In this document: positions 19,301-27,936 of the stretch, one piece after another
Numbering within the stretch: position 1 is the stretch's first letter
Layout of the letters: each line of letters begins with the position of its first letter
Assembly: GCA_014860445.1 (NCBI GenBank)
Contig: JACZJT010000052.1
Coordinates: forward strand, 124,001 to 188,000
Direction of reading: 5' to 3'
Origin: Burkholderiales bacterium
GTDB lineage: Bacteria; Pseudomonadota; Gammaproteobacteria; Burkholderiales; SG8-39
DNA: 64,000 nucleotides
The notes under the pieces: model-generated
Database searches by the model: none
Told to the model about the DNA's origin: nothing
The model's input: the letters and a program-made list of their open reading frames with translations, nothing else
Translations under genes and position numbers: made by a program

Positions 19301-19419
19301 GCAATCTCCGGGTATTGGGCGATCGGCAATACCTGCGACGCGACCAGGCCCGCAATGGTGATGATGATCGCGATCACCCCCGCGAATATCGGCCTGCGTA
19401 TGAAAAAATGCGAGAGCAC
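16300..19419 (-). CDS. RND efflux pump, AcrB/MexB-type (HAE1 family)
   Basis: A 1039-residue inner-membrane proton-driven drug pump. It begins VLSHFFIRRPIFAGVIAI, has two large periplasmic loops and about twelve membrane helices, and carries the proton-relay Asp pair in ATGIVVDDAIVVLENVERLM (TM4). The second half contains LIGLAAKNAILIVEFA with the relay Lys. GSGYFYGAVVMPDGAS-type and FRPIVMTSLAFMFGVLPLA motifs are typical of HAE1. The start is taken as GTG 19419, 13 nt after the membrane fusion protein stop. An upstream in-frame ATG (19476) overlaps that gene. Substrates are likely hydrophobic toxicants, possibly including solvents or phenolics, by analogy only. No local TetR-type repressor is encoded. 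Confidence 0.93.
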   Translation of the reverse strand: MLSHFFIRRPIFAGVIAIIITIAGLVASQVLPIAQYPEIAPPTVAITAAYPGASAETLAKTVAAPIEEQLSGVENLIYYDSTASSNGTLNITVTFEVGTDINNATIQVNNRVQIALPRLPEEVRRGGVVVQKRTRDILMVVATTSSDARYDTLYLSNYLTVNVLDQLKRVPGVADAYIFGARDYSMRVWLRPDRMAQLGITTTDVASAIRVQNNQYAAGKIGQDPALPGQPLVYTVTARGRLVEPEEFGNIILRASGPGGVLRIKDIARIELGAQNYDQFTTVDGKPTMGIAIFLQSGANALQVANSVRAAMTELSKPFPQGISYIFPYDTTRVVDASIEEVIHTLFIAAALVLVVVFVFLQSWRAALIPFIAVPVSLIGAFAGLFLFGFSINTLTLFAIVLATGIVVDDAIVVLENVERLMAERDLTPRQAAFESMTEVTTAIIAIELVLLAVFVPVAFLGGLAGQLYKQFAVTVATAVTISGVLALTLTPALCAILLKPSHKEPHFFHPFNVAFSWITSVYIKGVRLAIAHMWLSLIAFALVIAACIGLLRVIPGSLVPVEDSGYFYGAVVMPDGASLARTGALGASVQQTMVKHPSVEHVFVVNGFDLIGGGNKTSAATMFVALKPWDQRKESAADMVKYMSTQGAASRDGLVFAFNAPPIRGLGTAGGFEAYVQSRGGGDAKMLEAAVQRFVEALRKRPELAGVNTFYRPSVPQLFVEVDRERALALGVPLSDVFDALQSTMGALYVNDFNKFGRTYRVQIQADAPYRSRPEDLGNVYVRSVAGDMVPVKSLIKTKGIVGPDQLARFNGFIAAKVLGGSAPGISSGDAIRAVEEVATEALPQGYYLAWTGQAFQEKRAGQASTIAFIFALVMVFLILAAQYERWSLPVAVLLAVPFAVLGALLAVLALGMSNDIYFQIGLVTLIGLAAKNAILIVEFATQNVDAGMDVTTAAIEAARQRFRPIVMTSLAFMFGVLPLALATGAGAAARRSMGTGVFGGMLVATFVATLFVPLFFTVLGRRKAKHDIAESAQETAS

Positions 19420-19432
19420 GGCGTTCAGCGCC

Positions 19433-20641
19433 CTATTTGCCCGTCGCCGCACCTGGCGCAGCGCGTTCACCTGCACCGGTCTCGGACGGCTTTGCCTTGC
19501 CCGTCTCCACCGCGCTCACCTGCGACCCCGGACGCAGTTTGAGCAGGTTGTCGACAATCACGCTGTCCCCTTTTGCAAGGCCGTCGAGGACCATCCAGTC
19601 CGAACCGATCCAGTCACCCATCTGCACCGGCCGCAGCGCCGCCTTGCCTTCCTTGTCCAAGACAAACACGACATGACCCGACTCCACCTCCATGACCGCC
19701 GTCTGGGGGACGAGGAACACATTTTCGCGATATCCGGCGACCAGGTGCACGCGCACGAATTGTCCCGGCAGCAGTTGCCCTTTCGCATTGTCGAATTCCG
19801 CACGCAGTTGCTGCGTGCCCAGCCTGGTATCGATCTGGGTGGCCGCAAAATTGATGCGCCCCTTGGCCGGATACGCTTTGCCCTCCGGCAGGATCAGGCT
19901 GACTTCGGTCTGTGCGCCGCGAACCAGCCGCCGCTGCGGCAGTTTCGCCAGATCGGATCCGGCGAGGCTGAAGCGCACCCAGATGGGATCCACCTGGCTG
20001 ATCGTGGTGAGCAGACTGTCTGCGCCGGCGGTTATCAGACTACCCTCGGAGCGCAGCGCCCGCCCACTCACCCCCGATACCGGCGCCGCGACATCCGTGT
20101 AGGACAGATTGAGTTCCGCCTGGCGCACATTCGCCTGCGCAATTTGCAGCGAGGCATTGGAGAGTTTCAGCGCCGAACCGGCATCGTCGAATTCCCTCTG
20201 GCTGATCGCCCTCTCCTCAACCAGCTGCTTCAGTCGCACCGATTCGCGCCGCGCCTGCTCGTTGCGCGCCTGCTCCTGCGCAAGTTGCGCCTTAGCCTGC
20301 GCCAGCGCAATCTCGAACGGCGCCCGGTCGATCTTGAACATGGGCGTGCCCGCGCGCACCAGCGCGCCCTCGGCGTACAGGCGCTTTAGCAGGATGCCCG
20401 AAACACGCGCCCTGATTTCCACCTCCTTGGAACCTTCGATCTGGCCGACGGCCTCGACTTCGATCGGGACACGGCGCGGCTCGACCTGCAGCACGGCCGC
20501 CGGCACCGATTTTGCCGCGGCAGGCGCGGCGTGGGCGGATTCCACCTGATCATTACCGCAGCCGGAAATCAGCACAGCGAGCGACAGCCAGGCGAACGCC
20601 GGACGATAGCGCCGGGCCGCGGCGCGAAGCACGGAAAACAT
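19433..20641 (-). CDS. RND periplasmic adaptor (membrane fusion lipoprotein)
   Basis: A 402-residue AcrA/MexA-type adaptor linking pump and channel. A signal peptide with lipobox LISGC is followed by a barrel-sandwich lipoyl domain (VPIEVEAVGQIEGSKEVEIRARVSG), a long alpha hairpin rich in Gln, Ala and Arg (about 110-170), the second lipoyl half (LSYTDVAAPVSGVSG), beta-barrel and membrane-proximal domains. The start is uncertain. ATG 20641 gives a 28-residue signal peptide, and ATG 20671 would add ten residues. It is the first gene of the efflux cassette. A much longer open frame upstream overlaps rnhA in another frame and is not coding. Confidence 0.9.
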   Translation of the reverse strand: MFSVLRAAARRYRPAFAWLSLAVLISGCGNDQVESAHAAPAAAKSVPAAVLQVEPRRVPIEVEAVGQIEGSKEVEIRARVSGILLKRLYAEGALVRAGTPMFKIDRAPFEIALAQAKAQLAQEQARNEQARRESVRLKQLVEERAISQREFDDAGSALKLSNASLQIAQANVRQAELNLSYTDVAAPVSGVSGRALRSEGSLITAGADSLLTTISQVDPIWVRFSLAGSDLAKLPQRRLVRGAQTEVSLILPEGKAYPAKGRINFAATQIDTRLGTQQLRAEFDNAKGQLLPGQFVRVHLVAGYRENVFLVPQTAVMEVESGHVVFVLDKEGKAALRPVQMGDWIGSDWMVLDGLAKGDSVIVDNLLKLRPGSQVSAVETGKAKPSETGAGERAAPGAATGK

Positions 20642-20781
20642 TTCACGCAAGAAGATCAGCTGCATCTGCATGGTAGGAAAAGTCCAGTGAAAAAGGGGAA
20701 CGGCCGTGAACTCGCGGATTATATCGAATTGACCGGGCAGCAACCTTCGGCGACCGCCGCGTAAATCGCTAGTTCTACCTT

Positions 20782-21222
20782 TCAGCGGCCGCCGCGCGAG
20801 GCCTCGATGCCGCGGTTGGCCAGGAGGTCGGCGCGCTCGTTCTCGATGTGACCCGCATGGCCTTTTACCCAATGCCAGCGGATGTCGTGCGCGCCGGCGA
20901 GCCGGTCCAATTCCAGCCACAGGTCGATATTCTTGACCGGCTTCTTGTCTGCCGTTTTCCAGCCGCGCCGTTTCCACGTCGCGACCCACTCGCTGATCCC
21001 CTTCTGCACGTACTGCGAGTCGGTGTAAAGATCGATTTCGCAGGACCGCTTCAGCGCCTCCAGCGCGCGAATCACCGCGGTGAGCTCCATGCGATTGTTT
21101 GTGGTGTCGGGCTCGCCTCCATACAACTCTTTCTCGCGGCCGTCGAACTGCATCAGCGCGCCCCAGCCACCCGGGCCGGGGTTGCCCTTGCATGCGCCAT
21201 CGGTGTAGATGCGCACCCGCAC
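20782..21222 (-). CDS. rnhA: Ribonuclease HI
   Basis: A 146-residue endonuclease that cuts RNA in RNA:DNA hybrids. It has the catalytic tetrad: Asp in [17 protein letters not shown], Glu in [15 protein letters not shown], Asp in [12 protein letters not shown], and Asp in [12 protein letters not shown], with the flexible-loop His in [11 protein letters not shown] 21222 is used, but TTG 21243, which overlaps the methyltransferase stop, is also possible. Translational coupling to the methyltransferase is likely. In the usual neighbourhood dnaQ would follow directly. Confidence 0.94.
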   Translation of the reverse strand: MRVRIYTDGACKGNPGPGGWGALMQFDGREKELYGGEPDTTNNRMELTAVIRALEALKRSCEIDLYTDSQYVQKGISEWVATWKRRGWKTADKKPVKNIDLWLELDRLAGAHDIRWHWVKGHAGHIENERADLLANRGIEASRGGR

Positions 21223-21239
21223 CGGACTCTGCGCAGCAC

Positions 21240-21974
21240 TCAACCTTCGGTCCCGGTGCGGTGATGGTTGTGCTGCGTCACGGTCGAAAGGCTTTGCGCC
21301 GCGGCTTTCCGGCTGCGCCAGTTGGGCATGACCAGGCGCATGCCTATCGTGCGCTTGACCGCGCGAACGACGTAGACGCCGCCCGCAATCGGCCACCAGC
21401 GATCTCCGGCCTTCTCCATGAACGCTGAGCGCTCCAGCCAGCGTGTTTGCGAAAACGGCGGCGCGTAACAGCCGAAACGGCCGCCGTTCAGCTCGAAACT
21501 CAGCAGCTGCAACCAATCCTTCAGGCGCAATAGGCTGATGAAGCGGCCACACCAAGGATAGTCGTTGCGGTTCAATCCCAATGCGCGCTTGAGCCCCCAA
21601 AGACTGATCGGGTTGAAACCCGAGATCACGATCTGGCCGTCGGGCATCAGCACACGCTCGGCCTCGCGCAGTATCCGGTGCGGATGCGCGCTGAATTCGA
21701 GCACATGCGGCAGAACCACCAGATCGATACTGCCGCTGGCCAGGGGCAATGCGCCGCTGTCGGCAAGGAGTTCGCTGGCAGGCTCTAGTCCGAGGTGAGT
21801 GCGCAGGGCGATGCGGTTCCTGCGCAGCAGATCGATCCCCGGCATTCCGATCTGGATTGCATTGAAACCGAACACGTCCTCCACCGCGCTGTCGAACTGC
21901 GCCTGCTCCCAGCGCAGGACATATTCGCCATGGGGCGTGGTAAACCAGTCGGACAGAGTTGACTTTTTCGACAC
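21240..21974 (-). CDS. SAM-dependent methyltransferase (YafS-like)
   Basis: A class I methyltransferase of about 245 residues with the post-motif II segment [19 protein letters not shown] and motif III-like [18 protein letters not shown]. Motif I is poorly conserved. It occupies the position of yafS between gloB and rnhA in enterobacteria, and its substrate is unknown. The start is uncertain. ATG 21995 would share bases with the divergent gloB ATG, while GTG 21974 gives [20 protein letters not shown], similar in onset to homologues. No membrane segment or signal peptide is visible. Confidence 0.82.
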   Translation of the reverse strand: MSKKSTLSDWFTTPHGEYVLRWEQAQFDSAVEDVFGFNAIQIGMPGIDLLRRNRIALRTHLGLEPASELLADSGALPLASGSIDLVVLPHVLEFSAHPHRILREAERVLMPDGQIVISGFNPISLWGLKRALGLNRNDYPWCGRFISLLRLKDWLQLLSFELNGGRFGCYAPPFSQTRWLERSAFMEKAGDRWWPIAGGVYVVRAVKRTIGMRLVMPNWRSRKAAAQSLSTVTQHNHHRTGTEG

Positions 21975-21993
21975 TTCCACGAAAACTAGCCCC

Positions 21994-22773
21994 ATGTCCG
22001 ATAAAAATGCATTTGAAGTCGTCCCGCTGCGCGCGTTCAGAGATAACTACATCTGGACGCTGCGCAACGACCGTTATGCCGCGGTCGTCGATCCGGGCGA
22101 CGCGCAGCCCGTGCTCGACTATCTTGAGCATGAGCGGCTGGAACTGTGCGCCATTCTCGCCACCCACCACCATCCCGACCACGTCGGTGGCGTCGCCGAC
22201 TTGCTCGCGCACCGTCAAATCCCCGTGTACGGGCCCCGCGGCGAGCCCATCCCCACTCTTACACGCGCGGTCAATGACGGCGACGAGGTCGAGATTCCTG
22301 ACTTGGGATTGCGCTTCAGCGTACTTGGCATACCCGGACACACCCGAGCACACATCGCTTATTATGGCGCAAATTCGCTGTTCTGCGGTGATACGCTGTT
22401 CGCCTGCGGCTGCGGGCGCTTGTTTGAAGGCACGGTGCAGCAGATGGCTGCGTCCCTCGCGAAACTCGCCGCGCTACCGGACGAAACACTGGTGTACTGC
22501 GGCCACGAGTACACGCTGGCCAACATCGAGTTCGCGCGCGCGGTCGAGCCCGGCAATGCAGAACTCAATGCACGCGCTGCCAGCGACGCCGACAAGCGCA
22601 GGAGCGACCACCCCACCCTGCCTTCGACCATCGCTCGCGAGAAGCAAACCAATCCTTTTTTACGCTGTACGCAGCCTGCGGTCATCGCGTCGGCGAACAA
22701 GTACCTCGGTGCGCGCGCCGGTAATCCCGAGCAGGTTTTCGCGGCCCTGCGGCAGTGGAAGAACGAGTTCTGA
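21994..22773 (+). CDS. gloB: Hydroxyacylglutathione hydrolase (glyoxalase II)
   Basis: A 259-residue metallo-beta-lactamase-fold hydrolase that splits S-lactoylglutathione to lactate and glutathione, completing methylglyoxal detoxification. Metal ligands are seen in [39 protein letters not shown] and [14 protein letters not shown]. The C-terminal glutathione-site region [22 protein letters not shown] is complete. Its ATG forms CATG with the possible start of the divergent methyltransferase gene, leaving little or no space for promoters unless the methyltransferase starts downstream. Confidence 0.95.
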   Translation: MSDKNAFEVVPLRAFRDNYIWTLRNDRYAAVVDPGDAQPVLDYLEHERLELCAILATHHHPDHVGGVADLLAHRQIPVYGPRGEPIPTLTRAVNDGDEVEIPDLGLRFSVLGIPGHTRAHIAYYGANSLFCGDTLFACGCGRLFEGTVQQMAASLAKLAALPDETLVYCGHEYTLANIEFARAVEPGNAELNARAASDADKRRSDHPTLPSTIAREKQTNPFLRCTQPAVIASANKYLGARAGNPEQVFAALRQWKNEF

Positions 22774-22833
22774 GTACAGTGCGCAGCCCGTTCTGAAAAA
22801 CCGCGATAAGACGTTATTTTTCCATGTCTTTCC

Positions 22834-22862
22834 TTGACCTGACTGAGTCGGTCCGATAACAT
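22834..22862 (+). promoter_or_regulatory. Candidate sigma-70 promoter of mltD
   Basis: TTGACC, a 17-base spacer, then TAACAT, located 30 bases before the mltD GTG start. Good -35 and spacing, moderate -10. Confidence 0.45.
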
Positions 22863-22891
22863 CGTCAGTTGTCGTTCGGGAAGGAGAACCG

Positions 22892-24412
22892 GTGTCGGTA
22901 TTGCGCCTAGTCACGGCCATTGTGTTTGCGGCGCTCACTTCAGCTTGCGCCCTGGCGCCGCAGCAGACCGATGTCTCCACCGGCAGCAAATCAGCAGCAG
23001 ATACGCCATCCGCAACCGTTGATCCGACATCGGACGGCTCGGCGTCAAACCGGGGTTCCGCAGCCGCGCCAAGATCCTCTGCGCCCCCTCCGCGTATCCA
23101 GGCGCTGCCGAGTCCCACGGCGCGAGAAGTCGAAGACAAGCTGCGCGTAATCCCCACCATCGACCTGACGGCGGTGCCGCCCGATCTTTGGGACCGCATC
23201 CGTACCGGCTTTTCCATGCCGAATCTATCCAGCCCGCTGGTTCAGGAGCGGCAGATCTGGTATGCGAGCCAGCCGAGCTACGTGAAGCGCATGGTCGAGC
23301 GCAGCAAGCGCTACCTCTACTACATCGTCGAGGAACTGGAGAAGCGCGGCATGCCCACCGAACTCGCGCTGCTGCCCATGGTGGAAAGCGCCTTCAATCC
23401 CATGGCCTATTCGCGTTCGCACGCCTCGGGGCTGTGGCAATTCATCCCCTCGACGGGCAAGAATTACAATCTCGAGCAGAACTCTTGGTACGACGGACGG
23501 CGCGACATCGTCGCATCGACTAGCGCCGCCCTCGATTATTTGCAGTTTCTGTACCAAATGCACGGCGACTGGCATCTCGCGCTCGCTTCCTACAACTGGG
23601 GCGAGAACGCCGTGGCCCGGGCGATCGAAAAGAACCGGGCGAAAGGGCTGCCCACCGATTACCTCAGCCTCAGCATGCCCGCGGAAACGCGTTACTACGT
23701 GCCCAAGCTGCAGGCATTGAAAAACATCATTGCGAATCCGCACAGCTTCGGTGTCGATCTGGAGCCCGTGCCAAACACGCCCTATTTCGTCACGATCGAG
23801 CGAACCCGCGACATCGATGTGCGCCTTGCAGCCAAGCTGGCGGACATGCCGCTCGACGAGTTTCTGGCGCTCAATCCCGGCCACAACCGACCGGTGATCA
23901 TAGCCAATGGCAGCACCGAACTGGTGCTGCCCGCGGACAAGGCGAAGATCTTCCTTGCCAATCTGCAAGAGCACGATGCGCCCCTGGTCTCCTGGCAGAC
24001 CTATACGCTGAAGCGCGGAGACTCGCTGCAACACCTTGCTTCAAAGCACGGCATCTCCCTGGCGAGCCTCAAGCAGATCAACGGAATCGGACGACGCACC
24101 AGGGTCGGTCCGGGCTATCAGGTGCTGCTGCCGCTGAAAGGGGCGTCGATCGAGCCCTTGCCAGTCAGTTTCCGCCCGCCGGCTGCGGCGCAATCGCGCA
24201 CATCGGCGCGAAAAATCAGCTACACGGTAAAGCGCGGCGACACACTCAGCGAAATCGCCGACCGCTACAAGGTCAGCATCGACGATCTGCGCAGGTGGAA
24301 CAAGATCGGGCGTCTGAACGCCGGCCAGCGTCTGACCATCGAAACGAATCAGCAGGCGCCGAAAACGAGCGGCAGGTCCGCAAAAAAAAGACGCACCGCC
24401 CGCCATAAATAG
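22892..24412 (+). CDS. mltD: Membrane-bound lytic murein transglycosylase D
   Basis: A 506-residue lipoprotein (lipobox LTSAC) that cleaves peptidoglycan with formation of 1,6-anhydromuramyl ends. The SLT domain (about 130-250) shows the catalytic Glu in LLPMVESAFNPMAYS, then SGLWQFIPSTGKNYNL and LASYNWGENAVARAI. Two LysM peptidoglycan-binding domains follow (YTLKRGDSLQHLASKHGIS and YTVKRGDTLSEIADRYKVS), and the tail is basic. AAGGAG lies just before the GTG start. Residues 25-80 are a low-complexity Ser/Ala/Pro linker. The mltD-gloB adjacency matches enterobacteria. Confidence 0.95.
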   Translation: MSVLRLVTAIVFAALTSACALAPQQTDVSTGSKSAADTPSATVDPTSDGSASNRGSAAAPRSSAPPPRIQALPSPTAREVEDKLRVIPTIDLTAVPPDLWDRIRTGFSMPNLSSPLVQERQIWYASQPSYVKRMVERSKRYLYYIVEELEKRGMPTELALLPMVESAFNPMAYSRSHASGLWQFIPSTGKNYNLEQNSWYDGRRDIVASTSAALDYLQFLYQMHGDWHLALASYNWGENAVARAIEKNRAKGLPTDYLSLSMPAETRYYVPKLQALKNIIANPHSFGVDLEPVPNTPYFVTIERTRDIDVRLAAKLADMPLDEFLALNPGHNRPVIIANGSTELVLPADKAKIFLANLQEHDAPLVSWQTYTLKRGDSLQHLASKHGISLASLKQINGIGRRTRVGPGYQVLLPLKGASIEPLPVSFRPPAAAQSRTSARKISYTVKRGDTLSEIADRYKVSIDDLRRWNKIGRLNAGQRLTIETNQQAPKTSGRSAKKRRTARHK

Positions 24413-24424
24413 CCTGCGTGCGAT

Positions 24425-26458
24425 TCAACCAGCCTGCGGGCGGTAGAGCAGGCAATTCACTTCGTGGTTTTCGCCAATGCGGATTGCGGCAGGGTAGTCC
24501 AGCTTGCATTCATCCATCGCTTGCGGGCAGCGCGGATGGAAATGGCATCCAGAAGGTGGATTGGCCGGAGACGGCAACTCGCCACGCAGCCGTATTACAG
24601 CGCGCTCACCCGCCGGCTCGAGCGTCGGAACCGCCGATAGCAGTGCCTGGGTATAGGGATGGCGTGGCGTGCGCAATACCGCATCGACTGTGCCGCGCTC
24701 GACTATCCTTCCCAGGTACATCACCGCCACCTCGTGCGCGAGATATTCCACCACCGCGATGTTGTGCGTGATAAACAGATAGCCAAGCTTGAGGTCGCGC
24801 TGCAACTGCTTCAGCAGATTAAGGATCTGCGCCTGCACGGAAACATCGAGTGCGCTGGTGGGTTCGTCGCAGACGATCAGTTTGGGGGCCACCGCAAGTG
24901 CGCGCGCAATGGCGATCCGCTGGCGCTGCCCGCCTGAAAACTCATGCGGATAGCGCAGTTTGGCCTCCGTATTCAAGCCCACCTGCGCGAGCATCCGGTC
25001 CATGCGCGCTTCGCGCGCTGCGACCGTATCCGCGACCCCCAGCGCCTGCATGCCCTCGGACAGAATGTCCGTGACGCGCATGCGCGGATTGAGCGAGGAA
25101 TACGGGTCCTGGAAAATGAGCTGAAAATCGGCGCGCCGCTCGCGCAGCGCCCGGCCGCGCAGGCGCGTCAATTCCTCGCCATCGAACTTCACGCTGCCTG
25201 CGCTGGGACGGATCAACTGCAGAATGGCCTTGCCCGCCGTCGTCTTGCCGCAACCGGACTCCCCGACCAGGGCCAGCGTCCTGCCAGCAGCGATATCAAA
25301 CGACATGCCGTCGACCGCCCTCACCTGCCCCACCGTGCGCTTGAACAAACCTTTTCGAATGGCAAAATGCACTTTCAGGCCTTGCACGCTCAATAAGGCC
25401 GCGCCCTGCTGCGCTGGCTGAACGGCGTCGGAGCGCTCATCCACGACCGGCTCAGGTGTCGGGCTCGCTTGCTCCCGCGTCCGCGTTTGCGCGTCGTCAT
25501 ACAAATGGCAGCGCACGCCATGCCCCTCGTCGCCACCGGAACTAAAGCCAGGTACCTCGGCGTGACAGCGCTCCCAGGCCGAATCACAGCGATCGGCGAA
25601 GCGACAGCCGCGGAAATCGGTGGTCAGCGGAGGGACTTGCCCCCTGATCACCGCCAGTTCTCCGCCGCGACGTTCGCTGCCGGGCAGCGCTTCGAACAGC
25701 TTGCGCGAGTAAGGATGCCGCGGCGTGCGGAAAAACTGCTCGCGCGTCGCGACCTCGATGATCTGGCCGGCATACATCACGGCAACCTTGTGCGCCATTC
25801 GCGCCACTACGCCCAGATCGTGGGTAATCAGCAGAATCGCCATGCCGCTGTCGCGCTGCAATCCCGAGAGCAAATCGAGGACTTGTGCCTGAATGGTGAC
25901 GTCGAGGGCGGTGGTCGGCTCATCGGCGATCAGCAGATCGGGCTCGGCCGCCAGCGCCACGGCAATCATGACGCGCTGTTTCATGCCGCCCGACAGCTGA
26001 AAGGAATATTCATCCAGGCGCCGCAATGGATCAGGAATGCCGACGGCCTGCAGCAATTCGAGCATGCGTTTGCGCATCGCCGCTCCGCGCAGCGCAGTAT
26101 GCCGCTCCAGCACTTCGGCGATCTGCCGGCCGACGGTCATCACCGGATTGAGACTGGTGGCAGGTTCCTGAAAAATCATGGCGATGCGGCGGCCGCGCAC
26201 GCCGCGCATGGACGCCTCCGGCAAGCGAAGCAGATCTTCATCCCCGAGCAGCACCGAACCGCCGACAACCTGCCCCGCTTCGGGCAGCAGGCGCAGCACC
26301 GACAGCGCCGTCATGGACTTGCCGCAACCGGATTCGCCGACGATTGCGAAGGTTTCGCCGCGCGCCACCTCGAAGCTGATGCCGTCTATGGCGCGTACGG
26401 TCCCGCCGGAACTGTCCAGCCAGGTCTTGAGATCCCGGATATCGAGCAGCGCACTCAT
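24425..26458 (-). CDS. Dipeptide/oligopeptide ABC importer ATPase, fused double (YejF type)
   Basis: A 677-residue protein containing two complete ABC ATPase domains in one chain. Each has Walker A ([22 protein letters not shown]), a signature ([18 protein letters not shown]), Walker B ([18 protein letters not shown]) and the C-terminal oligopeptide-transporter extension with cysteines (GCRFADRC...C; GCHFHPRC...C) that in OppD/DppD-type proteins can bind an iron-sulfur cluster. About 40 linker residues lie between halves. The ATG overlaps the stop of the permease gene upstream (ATGA). It is the last gene of a four-gene importer operon. Domain fusion matches YejF of the microcin C/oligopeptide transporter. 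Confidence 0.93.
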   Translation of the reverse strand: MSALLDIRDLKTWLDSSGGTVRAIDGISFEVARGETFAIVGESGCGKSMTALSVLRLLPEAGQVVGGSVLLGDEDLLRLPEASMRGVRGRRIAMIFQEPATSLNPVMTVGRQIAEVLERHTALRGAAMRKRMLELLQAVGIPDPLRRLDEYSFQLSGGMKQRVMIAVALAAEPDLLIADEPTTALDVTIQAQVLDLLSGLQRDSGMAILLITHDLGVVARMAHKVAVMYAGQIIEVATREQFFRTPRHPYSRKLFEALPGSERRGGELAVIRGQVPPLTTDFRGCRFADRCDSAWERCHAEVPGFSSGGDEGHGVRCHLYDDAQTRTREQASPTPEPVVDERSDAVQPAQQGAALLSVQGLKVHFAIRKGLFKRTVGQVRAVDGMSFDIAAGRTLALVGESGCGKTTAGKAILQLIRPSAGSVKFDGEELTRLRGRALRERRADFQLIFQDPYSSLNPRMRVTDILSEGMQALGVADTVAAREARMDRMLAQVGLNTEAKLRYPHEFSGGQRQRIAIARALAVAPKLIVCDEPTSALDVSVQAQILNLLKQLQRDLKLGYLFITHNIAVVEYLAHEVAVMYLGRIVERGTVDAVLRTPRHPYTQALLSAVPTLEPAGERAVIRLRGELPSPANPPSGCHFHPRCPQAMDECKLDYPAAIRIGENHEVNCLLYRPQAG

Positions 26459-27936
26459 GCTTCAGCGCGCGCAAAGCGCAGTTTTCTGATGCCGACGCGC
26501 ACGCGCGGATCGAAGGCGTCGCGTACGGCATCGGCGAACAGATTCGCCGCCAGCACCAGCGCCAGCATGAATACGAACGCGCTCGCCAGCGACCACCACA
26601 CCATGGGCTCGCGTCCCATTTCCAGGCGCGCCGCGTTGATCATGGTGCCGAAGCTGATCATGGACGGATCGACGCCGACGCCGACGTATGACAGCACCGC
26701 CTCCGCGAGCACCAGCCCGGAAAAATCCATCACCACGGCGATCAGCACGATATGCATCACATTGGGCAGAATATGGCGCGACATGATGCGCCACTGGGAT
26801 ACCCCGAACGCCTGCGCCGCCTGCACGTATTCCAGTTCGCGCAACTTGAGCGTCTCTCCGCGCAGCAGGCGGCAAAGCCCGGTCCAGCTCGTAATGCCGA
26901 GGATAATGCACAGCCACAGCAGGCGAAAATCAGCGCGCTGCGCCGAGGTCGGAAACAGATCGGGATGGGTTTCGATATACACCTGCAGCACCAGCACCCC
27001 GGCCGCGATCAGCAGCACGCCCGGAATCGAACTCAGCGTGGTATAGAAATACTGGATGATGTCGTCCACGACGCCTCGCAGGTAGCCCGCCATGATGCCG
27101 AGCAGTACGGAGAATGGCAGCATGACCAGCGTAGTCAGGGTGCCGATGACCAGTGCCGTGCGCACACTCTTCAGCGATAGATAGAGCACGTCCAGCCCGA
27201 CCTTGTCGGTCCCGAGCACGTGGTAGTGGCGCGAAAGCAAGGCCACCGGAAGCACGAGGAGCAATAGCAGCGCCAGCGTGATCAGAATCGCGCGCCAGGG
27301 TACTTCTGTTTTGCCACTCCATAGCGCGTGCCAGAAAGCGCGCGAGGCAAGCTGCTCAGCGGAGGTGCAGGCCGCGACCAGCATGATCGAGACAAGCAGC
27401 CATAGCGGAATCGCCAACGCCACGCCGCGAAAGCCGGTGAGCAGCACATCGGCCTGCCTGTCGCGCTGCGGATCGCGCAAATGCGCGCCGCCGTACTTGA
27501 GGCGAGGATAGTCGCGTATCTGCGTGCCCGGTCCGCCCCCCGTCCCAGGACGTTCGACCATCTCCTTCGCGTAGGCATGCGTGGCGAGCGGGGCGGAATA
27601 GGTGCGCTCCGGCCGATCCGCAATGGACGCGAGCAGCAGGTCGAGCACGCTTTTTACGTCGACCGCATAGGCGACGTTGCGGCCTGCGGTCCTGTCGGTC
27701 TGTGTTCCCGGTGCGGCCGGTAGGGCCAGCCTGAAATGCACGGAATCGAGCAGACCGACGATTATGAAGACCGCAAGCACCACCAGCGCGCTCATCGCCG
27801 CCGGGGTCTGCGCCACTCGCCACCAGGGCGCGCGCAAGTGCTCATGACGGCGCACATACCAGACGAAACCCGCGATTGCCGCCAACAGCAGAAAAATCAG
27901 CGCGTCGGTCCAGAGGATGATCGGCAGCAGAGGCAT
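26455..27936 (-). CDS. ABC importer permease, DppC/YejE-like, enlarged
   Basis: A 493-residue inner-membrane permease. The C-terminal half has the BPD_transp_1 core with the EAA-type motif ELEYVQAAQAFGVSQWRIMSRHILPNVM and the start motif GTDKVGLDVLYLSL. The N-terminal ~230 residues are larger than usual. They contain two helices near the start, a ~110-residue polar, presumably periplasmic loop (about 70-150, rich in Pro, Thr, Arg), then two more helices before the core. Typical DppC/YejE proteins are about 300-340 residues. It overlaps the previous permease stop by one base and the following ATPase gene by 4. Confidence 0.88.
   Translation of the reverse strand: MPLLPIILWTDALIFLLLAAIAGFVWYVRRHEHLRAPWWRVAQTPAAMSALVVLAVFIIVGLLDSVHFRLALPAAPGTQTDRTAGRNVAYAVDVKSVLDLLLASIADRPERTYSAPLATHAYAKEMVERPGTGGGPGTQIRDYPRLKYGGAHLRDPQRDRQADVLLTGFRGVALAIPLWLLVSIMLVAACTSAEQLASRAFWHALWSGKTEVPWRAILITLALLLLLVLPVALLSRHYHVLGTDKVGLDVLYLSLKSVRTALVIGTLTTLVMLPFSVLLGIMAGYLRGVVDDIIQYFYTTLSSIPGVLLIAAGVLVLQVYIETHPDLFPTSAQRADFRLLWLCIILGITSWTGLCRLLRGETLKLRELEYVQAAQAFGVSQWRIMSRHILPNVMHIVLIAVVMDFSGLVLAEAVLSYVGVGVDPSMISFGTMINAARLEMGREPMVWWSLASAFVFMLALVLAANLFADAVRDAFDPRVRVGIRKLRFARAEA

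Noticed and set aside
17191-19542. Long plus-strand open frame (about 783 codons) opposite the RND pump gene
   Set aside because: Antisense shadow of a well-recognised HAE1 pump, with unnatural His/Arg-rich composition.
19433-21193. 586-codon frame extending the membrane fusion protein into rnhA
   Set aside because: The first part is a shadow of rnhA. The signal peptide with lipobox begins near 20641.
20782-22353. 523-codon frame extending rnhA through the methyltransferase and gloB
   Set aside because: The extension is out-of-frame or antisense sequence of recognised genes. RNase HI is complete from 21222.
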